Below are positions 11,890 to 21,892 of a stretch of 64,000 nucleotides of DNA, piece by piece (the stretch's first letter is position 1; each line of letters opens with the position of its first letter). Below the pieces are notes generated by a model that was given only the letters and a program-made list of their open reading frames with translations, was not told the DNA's origin and ran no database searches. The stretch comes from Pyrus communis (taxonomy: Eukaryota; Streptophyta; Magnoliopsida; Rosales; Rosaceae). The stretch is taken from positions 21,184,317 to 21,248,316 of the forward strand of contig NC_084806.1 in NCBI RefSeq assembly GCF_963583255.1, given 5' to 3'. The position numbers were made by a program, and so were the translations under genes.

Positions 11890-13224
11890 ATGGATTTTGC
11901 TAGCATTCAAGCTCAATTGGCAAATCTTACTTCTAAATTGTCGCCGTATGCCGAAAGGACCACAATGCAGAGTGTCCCTACATTTGGTGCTTCATATAGG
12001 CAAGGATTTCAAGCCAATCAATGTCCACAAAGAGATTGGAGGGATCATTCAAACTCTATATGGTGGGAAGATCAACAAGTTCAACGTGAAGCATATTGGC
12101 AACCATATGAGGAGTTTTGTTCAAGACCTATGCACCCACCACAACTTCATATGCAATATGCTCAATTAAATTCAAGTTCGCCAATAGATTATATTCAAAT
12201 TCTTAATGAAATAAATTCTTTGGCGCAGGGGTCACAAAATCAAGCCAAGGAGGCTCAACAAGAAGCATATTGGCAACCATATGAGGAGTTCAATACAACA
12301 CCTATGCAGCCACCACAACCTCCCCCACAACAATTCCAATCAAGTTCAAGTATGTCCATGGATAATGATAAAAATTTTCAATTACTAACCTCTTTGACGC
12401 AGGACGAACAAAATCAAGACAAGAAGTTGGGTAAATTGGACGAGCAATTTGGGCAGATTATGGAGTTCATGAAACAAATTCAAGAGCAAAGTGAACTTTC
12501 CAACTCAACTATTGAAAACTCGAAGGAAGATTTTGAAATCCATAATGCTATCACTTTGGGAAGTGCTATGGAGGTTGGAGCTGACCTAAAAATGTCCAAA
12601 CATAGCCTAGAAGTGGATGAAGAGCTGCTAATTGAGGAGGAGGAAGAAAACATGCACACGGCAAGGGTAGAACAACCCTTGCCGCAGCCCCCTAAGCCCT
12701 CTAAACCACCCACCACCAGTAAGGACGTCCCAATTTCATGTTATTCTGATGTTATTCCACCCAATGTCCCTTTTCCTAGCAGGTTTTTGATTCCCAACCA
12801 AGAAGAGAGTAAAAAGGACATCGTGGAAGCCTTCCCAAAGGTGCAAAATGCTATTCAAATTCTTGGTGCAACACAGCAAGTTTTAGATGGTGTTGAATTC
12901 TTCAAAGGACTTTGTACACCAAGAAGAATGATTCAAGAGAAGGTAGTGGCTGGAGAAGATGTAGAAGGCATCAAAGAGGACATATTTGAAACCACAATTC
13001 CCAAGGAAGTTGGATTTTATGACACGGGACAAGTCATAACTTTCGAAGGGGTGTTTATTCTGGAGTTCATTTTGGAGCACACAGGTAAGCCGCCTCCCCG
13101 AATTTCAATTTTCTTTTATACTAACATGTGGTTAATGATTCAGGCACCCAATCTGGAATTTAAACTATTACCGGATCATTTCAAGTATCACCGCCCATTC
13201 AAAGATAAATTCCATGCCGTTTGA
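11890..13224 (+). CDS. Collapsed gag-pol remnant ORF of V (444 aa)
   Basis: An intact ORF starting after the TTTTAGGTACTAG leader. The first 130 residues are Gln- and Trp-rich, with a duplicated YWQPYEEF unit (about residues 72-79 and 119-126). Residues near 175-215 (QFGQIMEFMKQI, SNSTIENSKEDFE) correspond to the C-terminal Gag of Athila elements, where I expect a form like GQIAEFVGQFRDQG. Then come VEQPLPQPPK and PPNVPFPSRF, also typical of that region. After about residue 370 the ORF jumps to PNLEFKLLPDHFKY, which resembles the linker before reverse transcriptase. The capsid core, zinc knuckle, protease active site and all of pol are missing. I read it as an internal deletion product that stayed open. 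Whether it is translated is unknown. Confidence 0.65.
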   Translation: MDFASIQAQLANLTSKLSPYAERTTMQSVPTFGASYRQGFQANQCPQRDWRDHSNSIWWEDQQVQREAYWQPYEEFCSRPMHPPQLHMQYAQLNSSSPIDYIQILNEINSLAQGSQNQAKEAQQEAYWQPYEEFNTTPMQPPQPPPQQFQSSSSMSMDNDKNFQLLTSLTQDEQNQDKKLGKLDEQFGQIMEFMKQIQEQSELSNSTIENSKEDFEIHNAITLGSAMEVGADLKMSKHSLEVDEELLIEEEEENMHTARVEQPLPQPPKPSKPPTTSKDVPISCYSDVIPPNVPFPSRFLIPNQEESKKDIVEAFPKVQNAIQILGATQQVLDGVEFFKGLCTPRRMIQEKVVAGEDVEGIKEDIFETTIPKEVGFYDTGQVITFEGVFILEFILEHTGKPPPRISIFFYTNMWLMIQAPNLEFKLLPDHFKYHRPFKDKFHAV

Positions 13225-13235
13225 TTTTATTTATG

Positions 13236-13248
13236 TAAAAAGAAAAAA

Positions 13249-13281
<33 letters not shown>

Positions 13282-13285
13282 AAAG
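13236..13285. repeat. A-rich tract between the converging ORFs of V
   Basis: About 50 bases of nearly pure A on the plus strand separate the stop of the gag-remnant ORF (13224) from the stop of the antisense ORF (13313). The same place holds an A- or T-rich tract in X (21819-21858), X' (30680-30716), Y (40673-40731), W (48448-48470) and Z (55127-55154). Confidence 0.85.
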
Positions 13286-13312
13286 ATACTAAACATAGAG
13301 AAAGGTGGAGCT

Positions 13313-13984
13313 TTACAAAGGTTGTTTGCGTGAAGCCCCACTACGAGGCGCAGAAGCGGAAGGCATAGAAGCGGGAGGCATAGAAGCGGGAGGCATCGGA
13401 GCGGAAGCCATCGGAGCGGGAGGCATCGGAGCTAGAGCATTCCAGGCCTCAATACTTGGCCAAGCGCTGGATGACCCAGGAAAAAGGTGCCTCTGTAGAT
13501 AAGACGCAAGCCTTTGACGGTCACTGTGAATTCGACCCTCAGATTCTTGCAGCTCATCAAGCTTCCTCTTCATCCCCGACGAATAGTTATTTGCAAGCAC
13601 ATGCAAACTTCTATTCTCGTACTTAAGCTGCTGGATCTCTTGCTTAAGTCTTTCCACCTCTGCCATCAACGATTCCACCTGACGGGAGCGGGCAAGCAGG
13701 CGTAGGCCCATGTTGGACACAGAGCTCGCACACTGAACACTAAGTGCGAGGGACTCTTGAACGGCCAACTCATCGGACCGTCCTGACAGCAGCCTACTAT
13801 CTTTTGGAGTGAGGAGGTTTTTAGCTACTATTGTAGCTGTTGTGGCGTCCTGCATCACAGAGTCTTCACCTGAAAGAGGACCGTTAGAAGATAAAAAAGA
13901 AGGGCGCCATACATTACCTTGACGGGGCGCAACCGGATCGCTGCTGAGACTCAAATCTAAGCTAAGGTTCGATGAGTTTGCCAT
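13313..13984 (-). CDS. Antisense coiled-coil ORF of V (223 aa)
   Basis: This ORF runs against the element's own RNA. I chose the ATG at 13984 because X' starts at the same place and the frame upstream has no earlier ATG. Residues 1-60 are Ser/Leu-rich (MANSSNLSLDLSLSSDP). Residues 68-95 are conserved (GRSDELAVQESLALSVQCAS). Residues about 95-165 form a predicted coiled coil with heptad Leu/Val/Ile and basic-acidic pairs (VESLMAEVERLKQEI, MKRKLDELQES). Residues 186-213 are repeats built on MPPAS/MPPAP, and the tail is RKQPL. No signal peptide, membrane segment or enzymatic motif is visible. I do not know its function. I have a vague memory of similar uncharacterised plant proteins, which is not evidence. 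Confidence 0.75.
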   Translation of the reverse strand: MANSSNLSLDLSLSSDPVAPRQGNVWRPSFLSSNGPLSGEDSVMQDATTATIVAKNLLTPKDSRLLSGRSDELAVQESLALSVQCASSVSNMGLRLLARSRQVESLMAEVERLKQEIQQLKYENRSLHVLANNYSSGMKRKLDELQESEGRIHSDRQRLASYLQRHLFPGSSSAWPSIEAWNALAPMPPAPMASAPMPPASMPPASMPSASAPRSGASRKQPL

Positions 13985-14100
13985 TTTTTTCAAAAGTGTT
14001 CAAAGAGAAAGGGTGGATGGAGTTAAAATTTCAAAGGGCCGGAGACGATGTTCAAGAATGGGAAATCTTCAGAGTGTGTATATTGGCGGTGATCGATAGC

Positions 14101-14449
14101 TCTATAAAATGCCAAGGCGACGCGTCCACCGATTCAAAGAGCCGGAATTTCCGGCGTAATTTAGGCGACGCGTTCTCGGCTTTTCAGAAGACGCGTTCAA
14201 CTTTGGCAAAAGATTTCTGACAAAGCTGAAAACACGTGGAGGCCATCATCGCAACTACACATCTTTAGCCGACAAGCGCAAAGTTCGGCGACGCTTTCTC
14301 TGCTTTTCAGAAAACGCGTGCAGCTTTGTCAAAATGAGCCGCATCTGCACTACCACGTGTCGTTCAGAAAGCGAAGGGGCGTCGTTCAGAAATCGAAGGG
14401 GCGCCTGCTCAGAAATCGAAGAGGCGTCTTCAAAGATCGAAGAGGCGCC
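14101..14449 (-). promoter_or_regulatory. Probable promoter of the V antisense ORF
   Basis: Read on the minus strand, a TATA-like ATTTTATAGAG lies at about 14100-14110, some 117 bases before the ATG. Upstream are two copies (14164-14212 and 14288-14337, 124 bp apart) of a module with GGCGACGC, CTTTTCAGAA and ACGCGT. Two CACGTG boxes follow (14233-14238, 14354-14359). Last come four tandem units of about 22 bp around AAATCGAAGGGGCGCC (14361-14449). This block is far richer in G+C than the surrounding sequence. Confidence 0.55.
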
Positions 14450-15370
14450 ACTATTTCAAAAAGCCGGATTTGCGGGATCAAAACGTCTGTCGACAAGGGT
14501 AAAAGAATGGTACCATCACTTGATATTATCTCTATATATGTCGACCTTCGTCTTTTATGGCAAGGCAAACCTGAAGAAAAATGCCTAACTCTCCCTCACC
14601 TCTGAGGGCGCACTCCCAGCAAAGCCTCTTGAAATACTCAATTTTTTCTCCCCCAAAGAAGATACCAGAAACCTGGAGTATAAATGAGGCAGAAGGAAAC
14701 GGTCGATCGAAGCATGTGGAGACAACCACAACAAATACATGTGCTGCTTCATTCGCCGTTTCTTCAAAAGCAAAGGTATCTCATATCATCAAGGTCTAAA
14801 GCAAAAGTATCTCATATCATGCTCTTTCCCTGTCTTTTTCTTTGTCCTTGTTCTTACTTGCATGGCAAAGTAAAAGAAGCAATCAGCCGGCACTTGGAGT
14901 CAGTCTTCCGATCTGGAGCCAACTGCCTGGAATCTATTCCTGATTGCTTACCTAGCGTTGCTCTCGAGTAGTCATCTTCAACGGTTGATACACTTCCAGA
15001 GAAGGGGCCACTTCTGCAACGGGGAGTAAGTAAGGCAAGTGAAAGTAGGGCATTGAAGCATGTAGAGACAAGCAATGCTGAGCTATCCTCTAACCCTCTT
15101 CAATACGAATTGGAGAGATTGAACAAAGAAACAGATAAAAGGAGGAAGCTCAGACCTTCGGGGGAGACCAAAAGAACCATCCTGCTGCCCAGTTCAAGAA
15201 GTAGCACAAAGGAAAATCAACAATGGGCAGAAACCAGTTCAAGAGTAAGCCTGTGGAATCACAAAGATCAAAGCCTCAATGCAATTACCAAGGAGAAGAT
15301 GGAATTTACACTCTATAACCAGATTTGCGTCTCTAAACTCTTCTCTTTGTTAATTACATTCTGCCATGTT
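14450..15370 (-). other. Conserved block with exon-like signals, antisense in V
   Basis: There is no long ORF. On the minus strand a second TATA-like site (CATATATAGAGATAATATC, 14523-14541) lies upstream of the promoter modules. Further upstream, 14952-15013 looks like a 62-bp exon: it is preceded by GCAG and followed by AG/GTAAGC. A second GTAAGAAC donor-like site lies near 14855. The same block occurs in X, X', Y, W and Z. It could be a captured host gene fragment or the 5' part of the antisense transcription unit. Confidence 0.4.
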
Positions 15371-17090
15371 TAGTATGTTTAAGTGCTTTTTGTGTATTTA
15401 CTTATGCTTTGTGTGAATCTATGCTTAAAACATTGAGGACAATGTTTGATTTAAGTGTGGGGGGGGTAACTAAGTATGTTGATGCAAATTCGTTGAATTT
15501 TATCACCCATAACTTCAAGTGTTGTTCCTTGATGTTTTAAATGTTTTTAAGGTGTTTTTTTTTTGTTTTGACTTAAAAATTCAAAAATCACATAAAAATT
15601 TGAAAAACATGTTTTGAAAATCCTAAAAAGAGTGTTTTGAGTCGTTTTTGTGTCGTAGGTCACCTTCCAACACAATGATGAGGATTTGGTTTGTAATTGC
15701 ATGACTGTTAAAAAGAGTTATAAACATGGATGAAAGTTTGATTTACTCTTGGTATATGCTTGGTTATGGTTATAATGTATGACTTCACATGCAATCATAA
15801 AAGAAAATTTCGTTTTTGTAACATGCTTGAAGGAAGGAACTCAAACTAAAGCTACATCCTTGTGAGACTTGAGCCTAAACGTTCTTTGGAGAGTTATATT
15901 CTGTGATTCTTTGTTTTCTAAAGTTGTTGCATGATCTCATTATTCCTTGCTTGGTTGCTACTTAGAATGCAATTGTATCATGATAGATCTAAATGCTAGA
16001 ACTTATATCCGTTTCATTCAAAGCATGACATTGAATTGCATAACATATATCAAGATGGAGTTGTGTAGTTGCCACCATAGCCAAATAGCCTTACTTCCCA
16101 TATTTCGTATATATTAGTTTTAACCCCGTTGAGCCTCGTTTAGCCTATTTTCTTTGCTAACCACTTCACCCCTTACCGAGCCTAGTGTAGGACAGTCCAC
16201 ACCCTTGTTCTTAAATGATAGTGAGCATGACTTAAATGAATTCCTTTTGAGTACATTATGAAAGAAAATGAGTGTGGGGGAGAATATTTTGTTCTTAAGC
16301 GTTTATGTATGTTTTGAGAGTCAAAAGAAAAAAAAAAAAAAAAAAAATTGTGAAAAACATATGAAAAAGAAAAACAGAAAAGAAAAGAAAGAAAGAAAGA
16401 AAAAAGAGCTTGTTCTCCCTTTTTGTTCAAAAGTTGAGTTTTCATTCAAAAGTGAATTCTAAGTTAATTCAAATTCTTTGCTCGCTATTTCTTTAAGAAC
16501 CTTTGTTTTTCCATATCCCTTCTTTGTTAGCCAAACACTTTTTAGCCCCGTTACACCCCTTTGACTTCTATCTTGATCGTTATGTGTTTAATAATGTGGA
16601 GTTTGGAATTGATATGAGCATATGGTGTCACTGGTTCTTGCATCTAAGTAGTAGCATTCCATTCATGAGATCATATCTAAACATGCTTATTAACTCCAGA
16701 AATTGCTCTCTTTATGATACATATATGTGAGTGTTCGTTTTCATATCAATCTTCTCACATGTAACTAGATTAGGGTGTGTAGTCAGAAAATCTGAGTGAA
16801 AATTGAGTACATATCTTGTAAGGAATTGAGCAAATTCTCTAAAGGCATGTTACTACATTCAAAATATAGTTTTAATTGCTTAATTGTGAATTAGTATGTG
16901 GTGACTATGATTAAGTATGTACTTAAGTGTAAAGATAACCAAAATCTGTGAGAATGATGATTTTTAACTTGTCATGTGCATTGGAAATCCCTAAAGACGG
17001 TTGTTGGAAGGTTTAGGTTGTGTTTTACGTGTTTAGTGTCGTTTTGTTTATTTGTTTTTATTCTGTTTTGCTCGAGGACTAGCAAAAGCT
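15371..17090 (+). other. Conserved non-coding 3' interior of V
   Basis: No gene is seen. The stretch holds two internal copies of the polypurine motif (AAGTGTGGGGGGGG at 15453-15466 and AGTGTGGGGGAGAA at 16271-16284). It also has an A-rich tract at 16327-16350 and, near 17070, GCTCGAGGACTAGCAAAAGC before the terminal tract. The same order of blocks is found in X', Y, W and Z. Confidence 0.7.
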
Positions 17091-17105
17091 AAGTGTGGGG
17101 GTATT
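17091..17105 (+). promoter_or_regulatory. Terminal polypurine tract of V
   Basis: AAGTGTGGGGGTATT directly precedes the 3' LTR, the expected start point of plus-strand DNA synthesis. It is identical in Z (58980-58994) and, inverted, in X', Y and W. Confidence 0.85.
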
Positions 17106-19687
17106 TGATAGGAGCATATTCATGCGACTTAAATGGCTTGTTCTCGTGCATTTACGTTATGTTTCTCTCGTTATTTTAGTCCTTTATGCTTCTTTTGTGT
17201 GTTTTCAGGTTCTAAGGGCCTAGGGAGCAAGAAAGTGCATTTTGAGGCCATTTGGAGCATTTTTGGGCATGGATTGGATAACTTATCCATGGAGCCAAGA
17301 GGATGGACGAATTTGAAGGCCTTGTATGCACTTGAAGACACAAAACAATGGCCCTAACCCAACACATAACACCTTGCCATGAGCTTAACACATTATACCA
17401 TACAAACCAACCTATTTTAGGCCCATTCTATGTACTTAAACCCTAGCCCTTTAAACTAGTTCATTTATCAATTATCAAACCATTCACTTATCACTTCCAT
17501 TCACTTATCACTCACCACATATCATTCATTTATCACTTAACATATCATTCATTTATCACTTAACATATCATACACTTATCATAATCATTAACTTATCACT
17601 TATCATAATCATTCACTTATTCTTTCATCATTCAACCACCAATTCAACACATGCATTTCAAACCTTTCAACACCCTTTAATCATCCCCCTTTAAGTTATG
17701 ATTTTATTTCCTAACCCTACATGCATTATTTATTGCATCTTCACATGCATTCACACACACTTTACACATTCAAACACTAGCCAAACCGTGAGCTCCCATT
17801 CCTTTATGCCATTTTCAGATTTCCACCCACTAACCTAGTCATCAACACATGCACTTCCACCTTTCATCCACAATGATTCATGATTCATTCACTTTGCATT
17901 CCCTTTGCAATTACACCCCACATGTCCATTTAATCATTCAACCACATTCCCATTAACCACAAAACAAATCACACAACACACCAACACACATGCATCCTGA
18001 AATTCTTTGCCTTGCAATCACATGCATTTCCCTTGACATTTTCAGCCATCACACTTCATCATTACACCACCATTCACTCTTTAACCCACACACACTTCAC
18101 ACAAACAACATTCACATGCATTCACATGCATTTCCAACACAAAACACACTCAAAACCGTGGCCACCTTTGCATTTCAGGATTCCCATTTGCATTTTCAGA
18201 TTTCCAGCTTTCCCTTTTATTTTCCAGCTTTCATTCTTCATCATTGCAGCCATTCCACATGCAATTCTCCATCATTCCTCCACACAAACACCTTAAACAA
18301 ATAGCCATATACATCTCCACTCCTCCTATAAATACCCTTGCATTCCCATCATTCAAAACATCTCATTTTCATACACAACACACCACAAACACTTCCATTC
18401 CTTCTCTTTGCCGTGAGTCCCCTTAGAATCCAAAACCATCTTTCCATTTCCACCACTTCCCAACCCTCCAAACCACTCCTCTACCATTTCCATAATCCCC
18501 CAAACCTCACCTTAGACCTTGTGCCATAATAAAGAGGAAGAGAAGAGGACCTAAACGTTCATACAATTCAAGTTTGAGTTGTTGGAATGTTTAGGTGATT
18601 CTTTGATTTCAATGTTTCATTTTAATTCTCTTTGTTTTGTACGTATAAGGAATGAAAGAGAAGAGTGCCTAAACGTTCATACAATTCAAGTTTGAGTTGT
18701 TGGAATGTTTAGGTGTTTCTTTGATTTCAACGTAATGAGGAACTAAAACCCCCTTTAGCTAGGGGGTGATTCGAAATAAATGTTTATGCTTGCATATGAA
18801 TTGATTAAACTTTCGTTGGAATTTCATAAGTTGTGGATTCAATTCGTTTAATTGTTTGATTGATAACTTATTTATGTATGTTCATTGAGATTGCAAGCTT
18901 AATTTTCATGCATGAATATGACGCTAGAATATAAGTGAGTTTCACCTAAACGTTACGAACTTATATTCACAAGTAGTGGAGGTTGCTCATAAACAATCGC
19001 GTTAAACGAATTCTTGGCATAAGTTTCATGCGTATTCCATAGTAACGAATGCCTCGTCAACACTTATAGTTTTCATAATGCTTAATGATCTTTGATTGTA
19101 TCTTTATTGTGCTTTTCACGTAAAGGACTTTTGGAGAATGTGGTGAATTGCGTTGCGCTAACCCATCCAATTCATTAACTTAAGGAGAACTTGACGATTA
19201 ATTTAAGCGGACCTAATTAACCCGGGGCGTTGAGTTTCATAATTTATCGAAAGACCAACTGAGAATCAATCTTGTATGCAAGTGTAACATGTATGGAGAT
19301 GAACCCCTTAGCTATTCTATCATCCATTCATTCCATTTCATCAATTCCATATTTACATTCTGTCTAGTTTATTAACTTGTTTCGTTATTTCAATTTTCGT
19401 AAAAACCTCAATCCCCCTTTTGCTTTAATGTTCATTTTAGTTAGAATTCAATTTAGTTTGTGTTTTTAAAGCATTTTGAGTCTTTTGATTTGTTTTAGTG
19501 TTTTAAAGTTTAGTTTCGCATTCTTTGAGTCTAGTTTAGTGTTTTATATTGTTTTTACGTTTTTAAGTCAGTTTCCAAGAGATTAACAATCCCTCCTAAT
19601 CCCCGGTCCAGAACGATCCCTACTTATACATATACTACAATTGACAAAAAGAGGGTTTAATTTGTGTGCGTATAAATTCTCGCATCA
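17106..19687 (+). repeat. 3' LTR of V
   Basis: It has the same length as 9129-11710, and every landmark is shifted by exactly 7977. The hairpins are at 18550-18595 and 18668-18713, with TATAAATA at 18327-18334. GGGGT follows it, completing the target duplication. Confidence 0.95.
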
Positions 19688-19692
19688 GGGGT

Positions 19693-20604
19693 GATTCGAA
19701 ACTATGTTTATATTTGCAATATGAATTGATTAACTTTCGTTGGAATTTCATAAGTTGTTGATTCAATTTGTTTAACCGTTTGATTGATAGCTTATTTATG
19801 TATGTTTATTAAGAATGCGCGCTTAATTTTCATGCATGAATATGACGCTAGAATATAAGTGAATTTCACCTAATCGTTATGAACTTATATTCACAAGTAG
19901 TGGAGGTTGCTTATAAACAATCGCGTTAAACGAATTCTTGGCATAAGTTTCATGCGTATTCCATAGTAACGAATGCCTCGTCAACACTTATAGTTTTCAT
20001 GTTGCTTAATGATCTTTGATTGTATCTTTATTGTGCTGTGCACGTAAAGGACTTTTGGAGAATGTTGTGAATTGCGTTGCGCTAACCCATCCAATTCATT
20101 AACTTAAGGAAAACTTGACGGTTAATTTAAGCGGACCTAATTAACCCGGAGTGTTGAGTTTCATAATTTATCGAAAGACCAACTGAGAATCAATCTTGTA
20201 TGCAAGTGTAACATGTGTGGAGAAGAACCCCTTGGCTATTCCATCATCCATATTTTCATCACATTTATATTTACGTTTTGCCTTTAATTACAATTTGTGC
20301 AATTTAGCTAATTTCGTCAAATCAAACCCCCCCTTTACTTTCCTGTTCTTTAGTGCTTAGAATCTGTTTAGTTTATGTTTTAAAGTATTTTTTTGCTTTT
20401 TGGTTTGTCTTAGTGTTTTAAACTTTAATTTTGCATTCTTTGAGTCTAGTTTAGTGTTTTAAACTTTATTTTACGTTTTTGAGTCAGTTTCCAAGAGATT
20501 TGCAATCCCTCCTAATCCCCGGTCCAGAACGATCCCTACTTATACTTATACTACAAATCGACAAAAAGAGGGTTTAATTTGTGCGCGTATAAATTCACGC
20601 GCCA
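19693..20604 (+). repeat. 5' LTR of X, second segment
   Basis: This continues the LTR from GGGGT/GATTCGAAACTATG and matches 35617-36529. Its end reads ACGCGCCA where the 3' LTR has CTCGCATCA, so the terminal bases have mutated. The bases 19688-19692 are the right target duplication of V. Confidence 0.9.
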
Positions 20605-20609
20605 AATTT

Positions 20610-20627
20610 TGGCGCCGTTGCCGGGGA
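20610..20627 (+). promoter_or_regulatory. Primer binding site for tRNA-Asp (X)
   Basis: A perfect 18-base TGGCGCCGTTGCCGGGGA beside the mutated LTR end. Confidence 0.9.
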
Positions 20628-20716
20628 TTAGAAAATTTGCTAATCCCTTGGATTGTTTGTTTCTGTATTGTCTTTTAGATTTAGTTTTTATTTGTGTTTT
20701 GTTTGTTAAGAACAAC

Positions 20717-21802
20717 ATGGCACTTGATAACGCTTCTCTTTTGTTACAGCTCATGGAAAGGTCCCAAATGCAAAGAGTTGATATATCTAATCTTCAATCA
20801 AGGAATAATGTGTTTTCCAATACTTACAATTCGGATCGGAGTGATCATTCAAACTCTATGTGGTGGGAACCTCAAAATGCTCAACAAGGAGGATATTGGC
20901 AGCCACCACAACCTCATATTCAATATGCCCAACCAAACTCAAGTTCGTCAATAGATTATAATCAAAAGCTTAATGAATTAATTTGTTTGGTGCAGGGCTC
21001 ACAAAATCAAGACAATGAGGCTCAACAAGAAGGATATTGGCAGCCATATGAGGAGTTCTATTCAATGCCTATGTAGCCACCACAAAGGTTGGACCACTTG
21101 GATAAGCAAATTGGGCAGATCGCGGAGTTCGTAGGACAGTTTCGAGACCAAGGCGAACTCCCTAGTTCAACCATTGCAAATCAGAAGGGAGAATTTGAAA
21201 ACACCAATGTTATCATGTTGAGAAGTGACAAGGAGGTTGGAACGGACCCTCAACCATCAAAATCAAATCACAAGGAAGAGGAATACACCCAACCCACGGA
21301 AAGGGTGGAAACACCTTTACCGGAGGCACCTATTGCTCCTATGCCATCTAATACAGGTATGGTTGTTCCAAATTTCATTATTTTTAACCCCGTTCCAACA
21401 AGTATCCCTATTCCTTGCAGATTCATGACTTCCAAGGAAGAAGAAGGTGAAAAAGACATCTTGGAAGCCCTTTCAAAGGTGACAAGTAGGGAATGTCATG
21501 AATTCATCAAAGAGGACGTTCTTGAAACCACAAAATCCAAAGAAGTTAAATTTGATGACATTGGACAAGTCATAACCATCACTTGCAATCTGGCCAAGTC
21601 CAATATCCCTGAAACTTTCAAAGGAGTGGTGTTTGTCATTGAGTTCTTGTCGGACAAAACAAGTAAGTTTTTTTCAAATTCCTTTACATTTTATACTAAC
21701 TTGCTGTTTTTTATGAATCTGGCACCTACACTAGAATTCAAACCATTGCCGGTTCACTTCAAGTATCACCTTCCATTCAAGGACCAATTCCATGCCGTTT
21801 GA
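20717..21802 (+). pseudogene. Gag-remnant ORF of X, broken by one stop codon
   Basis: It starts MALDNASLL at 20717 and has the same 1086-bp length as the open copy in X'. One in-frame TAG (21074-21076) replaces the CAG present in the relatives, and the frame is open on both sides. The C-terminal Gag signature GQIAEFVGQFRDQGELPSS, then IMLRSDKEVGTDPQPSK, is clear from about 21116 on. The last 30 residues include PTLEFKPLPVHFKYH, like the pre-RT linker. The zinc knuckle and protease are missing. Confidence 0.75.
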
Positions 21803-21892
21803 TTTTATTTATGTTAATAAAAAAAAATTAAAAAAATAAAAATAAAAAAAAAAAGAGAAAGAAAGATACTAAACATGGAGAAAGGTGGAGCT

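Larger units (their letters stand above)
9129..19687 (+). mobile_element. Element V, complete young non-autonomous LTR retrotransposon (10,559 bp)
   Basis: V is the best-preserved copy. Its LTRs at 9129-11710 and 17106-19687 are both 2582 bp at a constant offset of 7977, and I saw no difference where I compared them. The target duplication is GGGGT at 9124-9128 and 19688-19692. The 5395-bp interior holds the primer binding site, a 444-codon gag-remnant ORF, an antisense ORF, a long non-coding 3' part and the polypurine tract. There is no protease, RT, RNase H or integrase, so mobilisation must have used enzymes from another element. Large retrotransposon derivative (LARD) is the nearest class name. 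Confidence 0.95.

Noticed and set aside
13985..13993. Upstream start of the antisense ORF giving MKKMANSS
   Set aside because: The upstream codon in this frame is TTG, not ATG; the ATG at 13984 matches the starts in X', Y and W.
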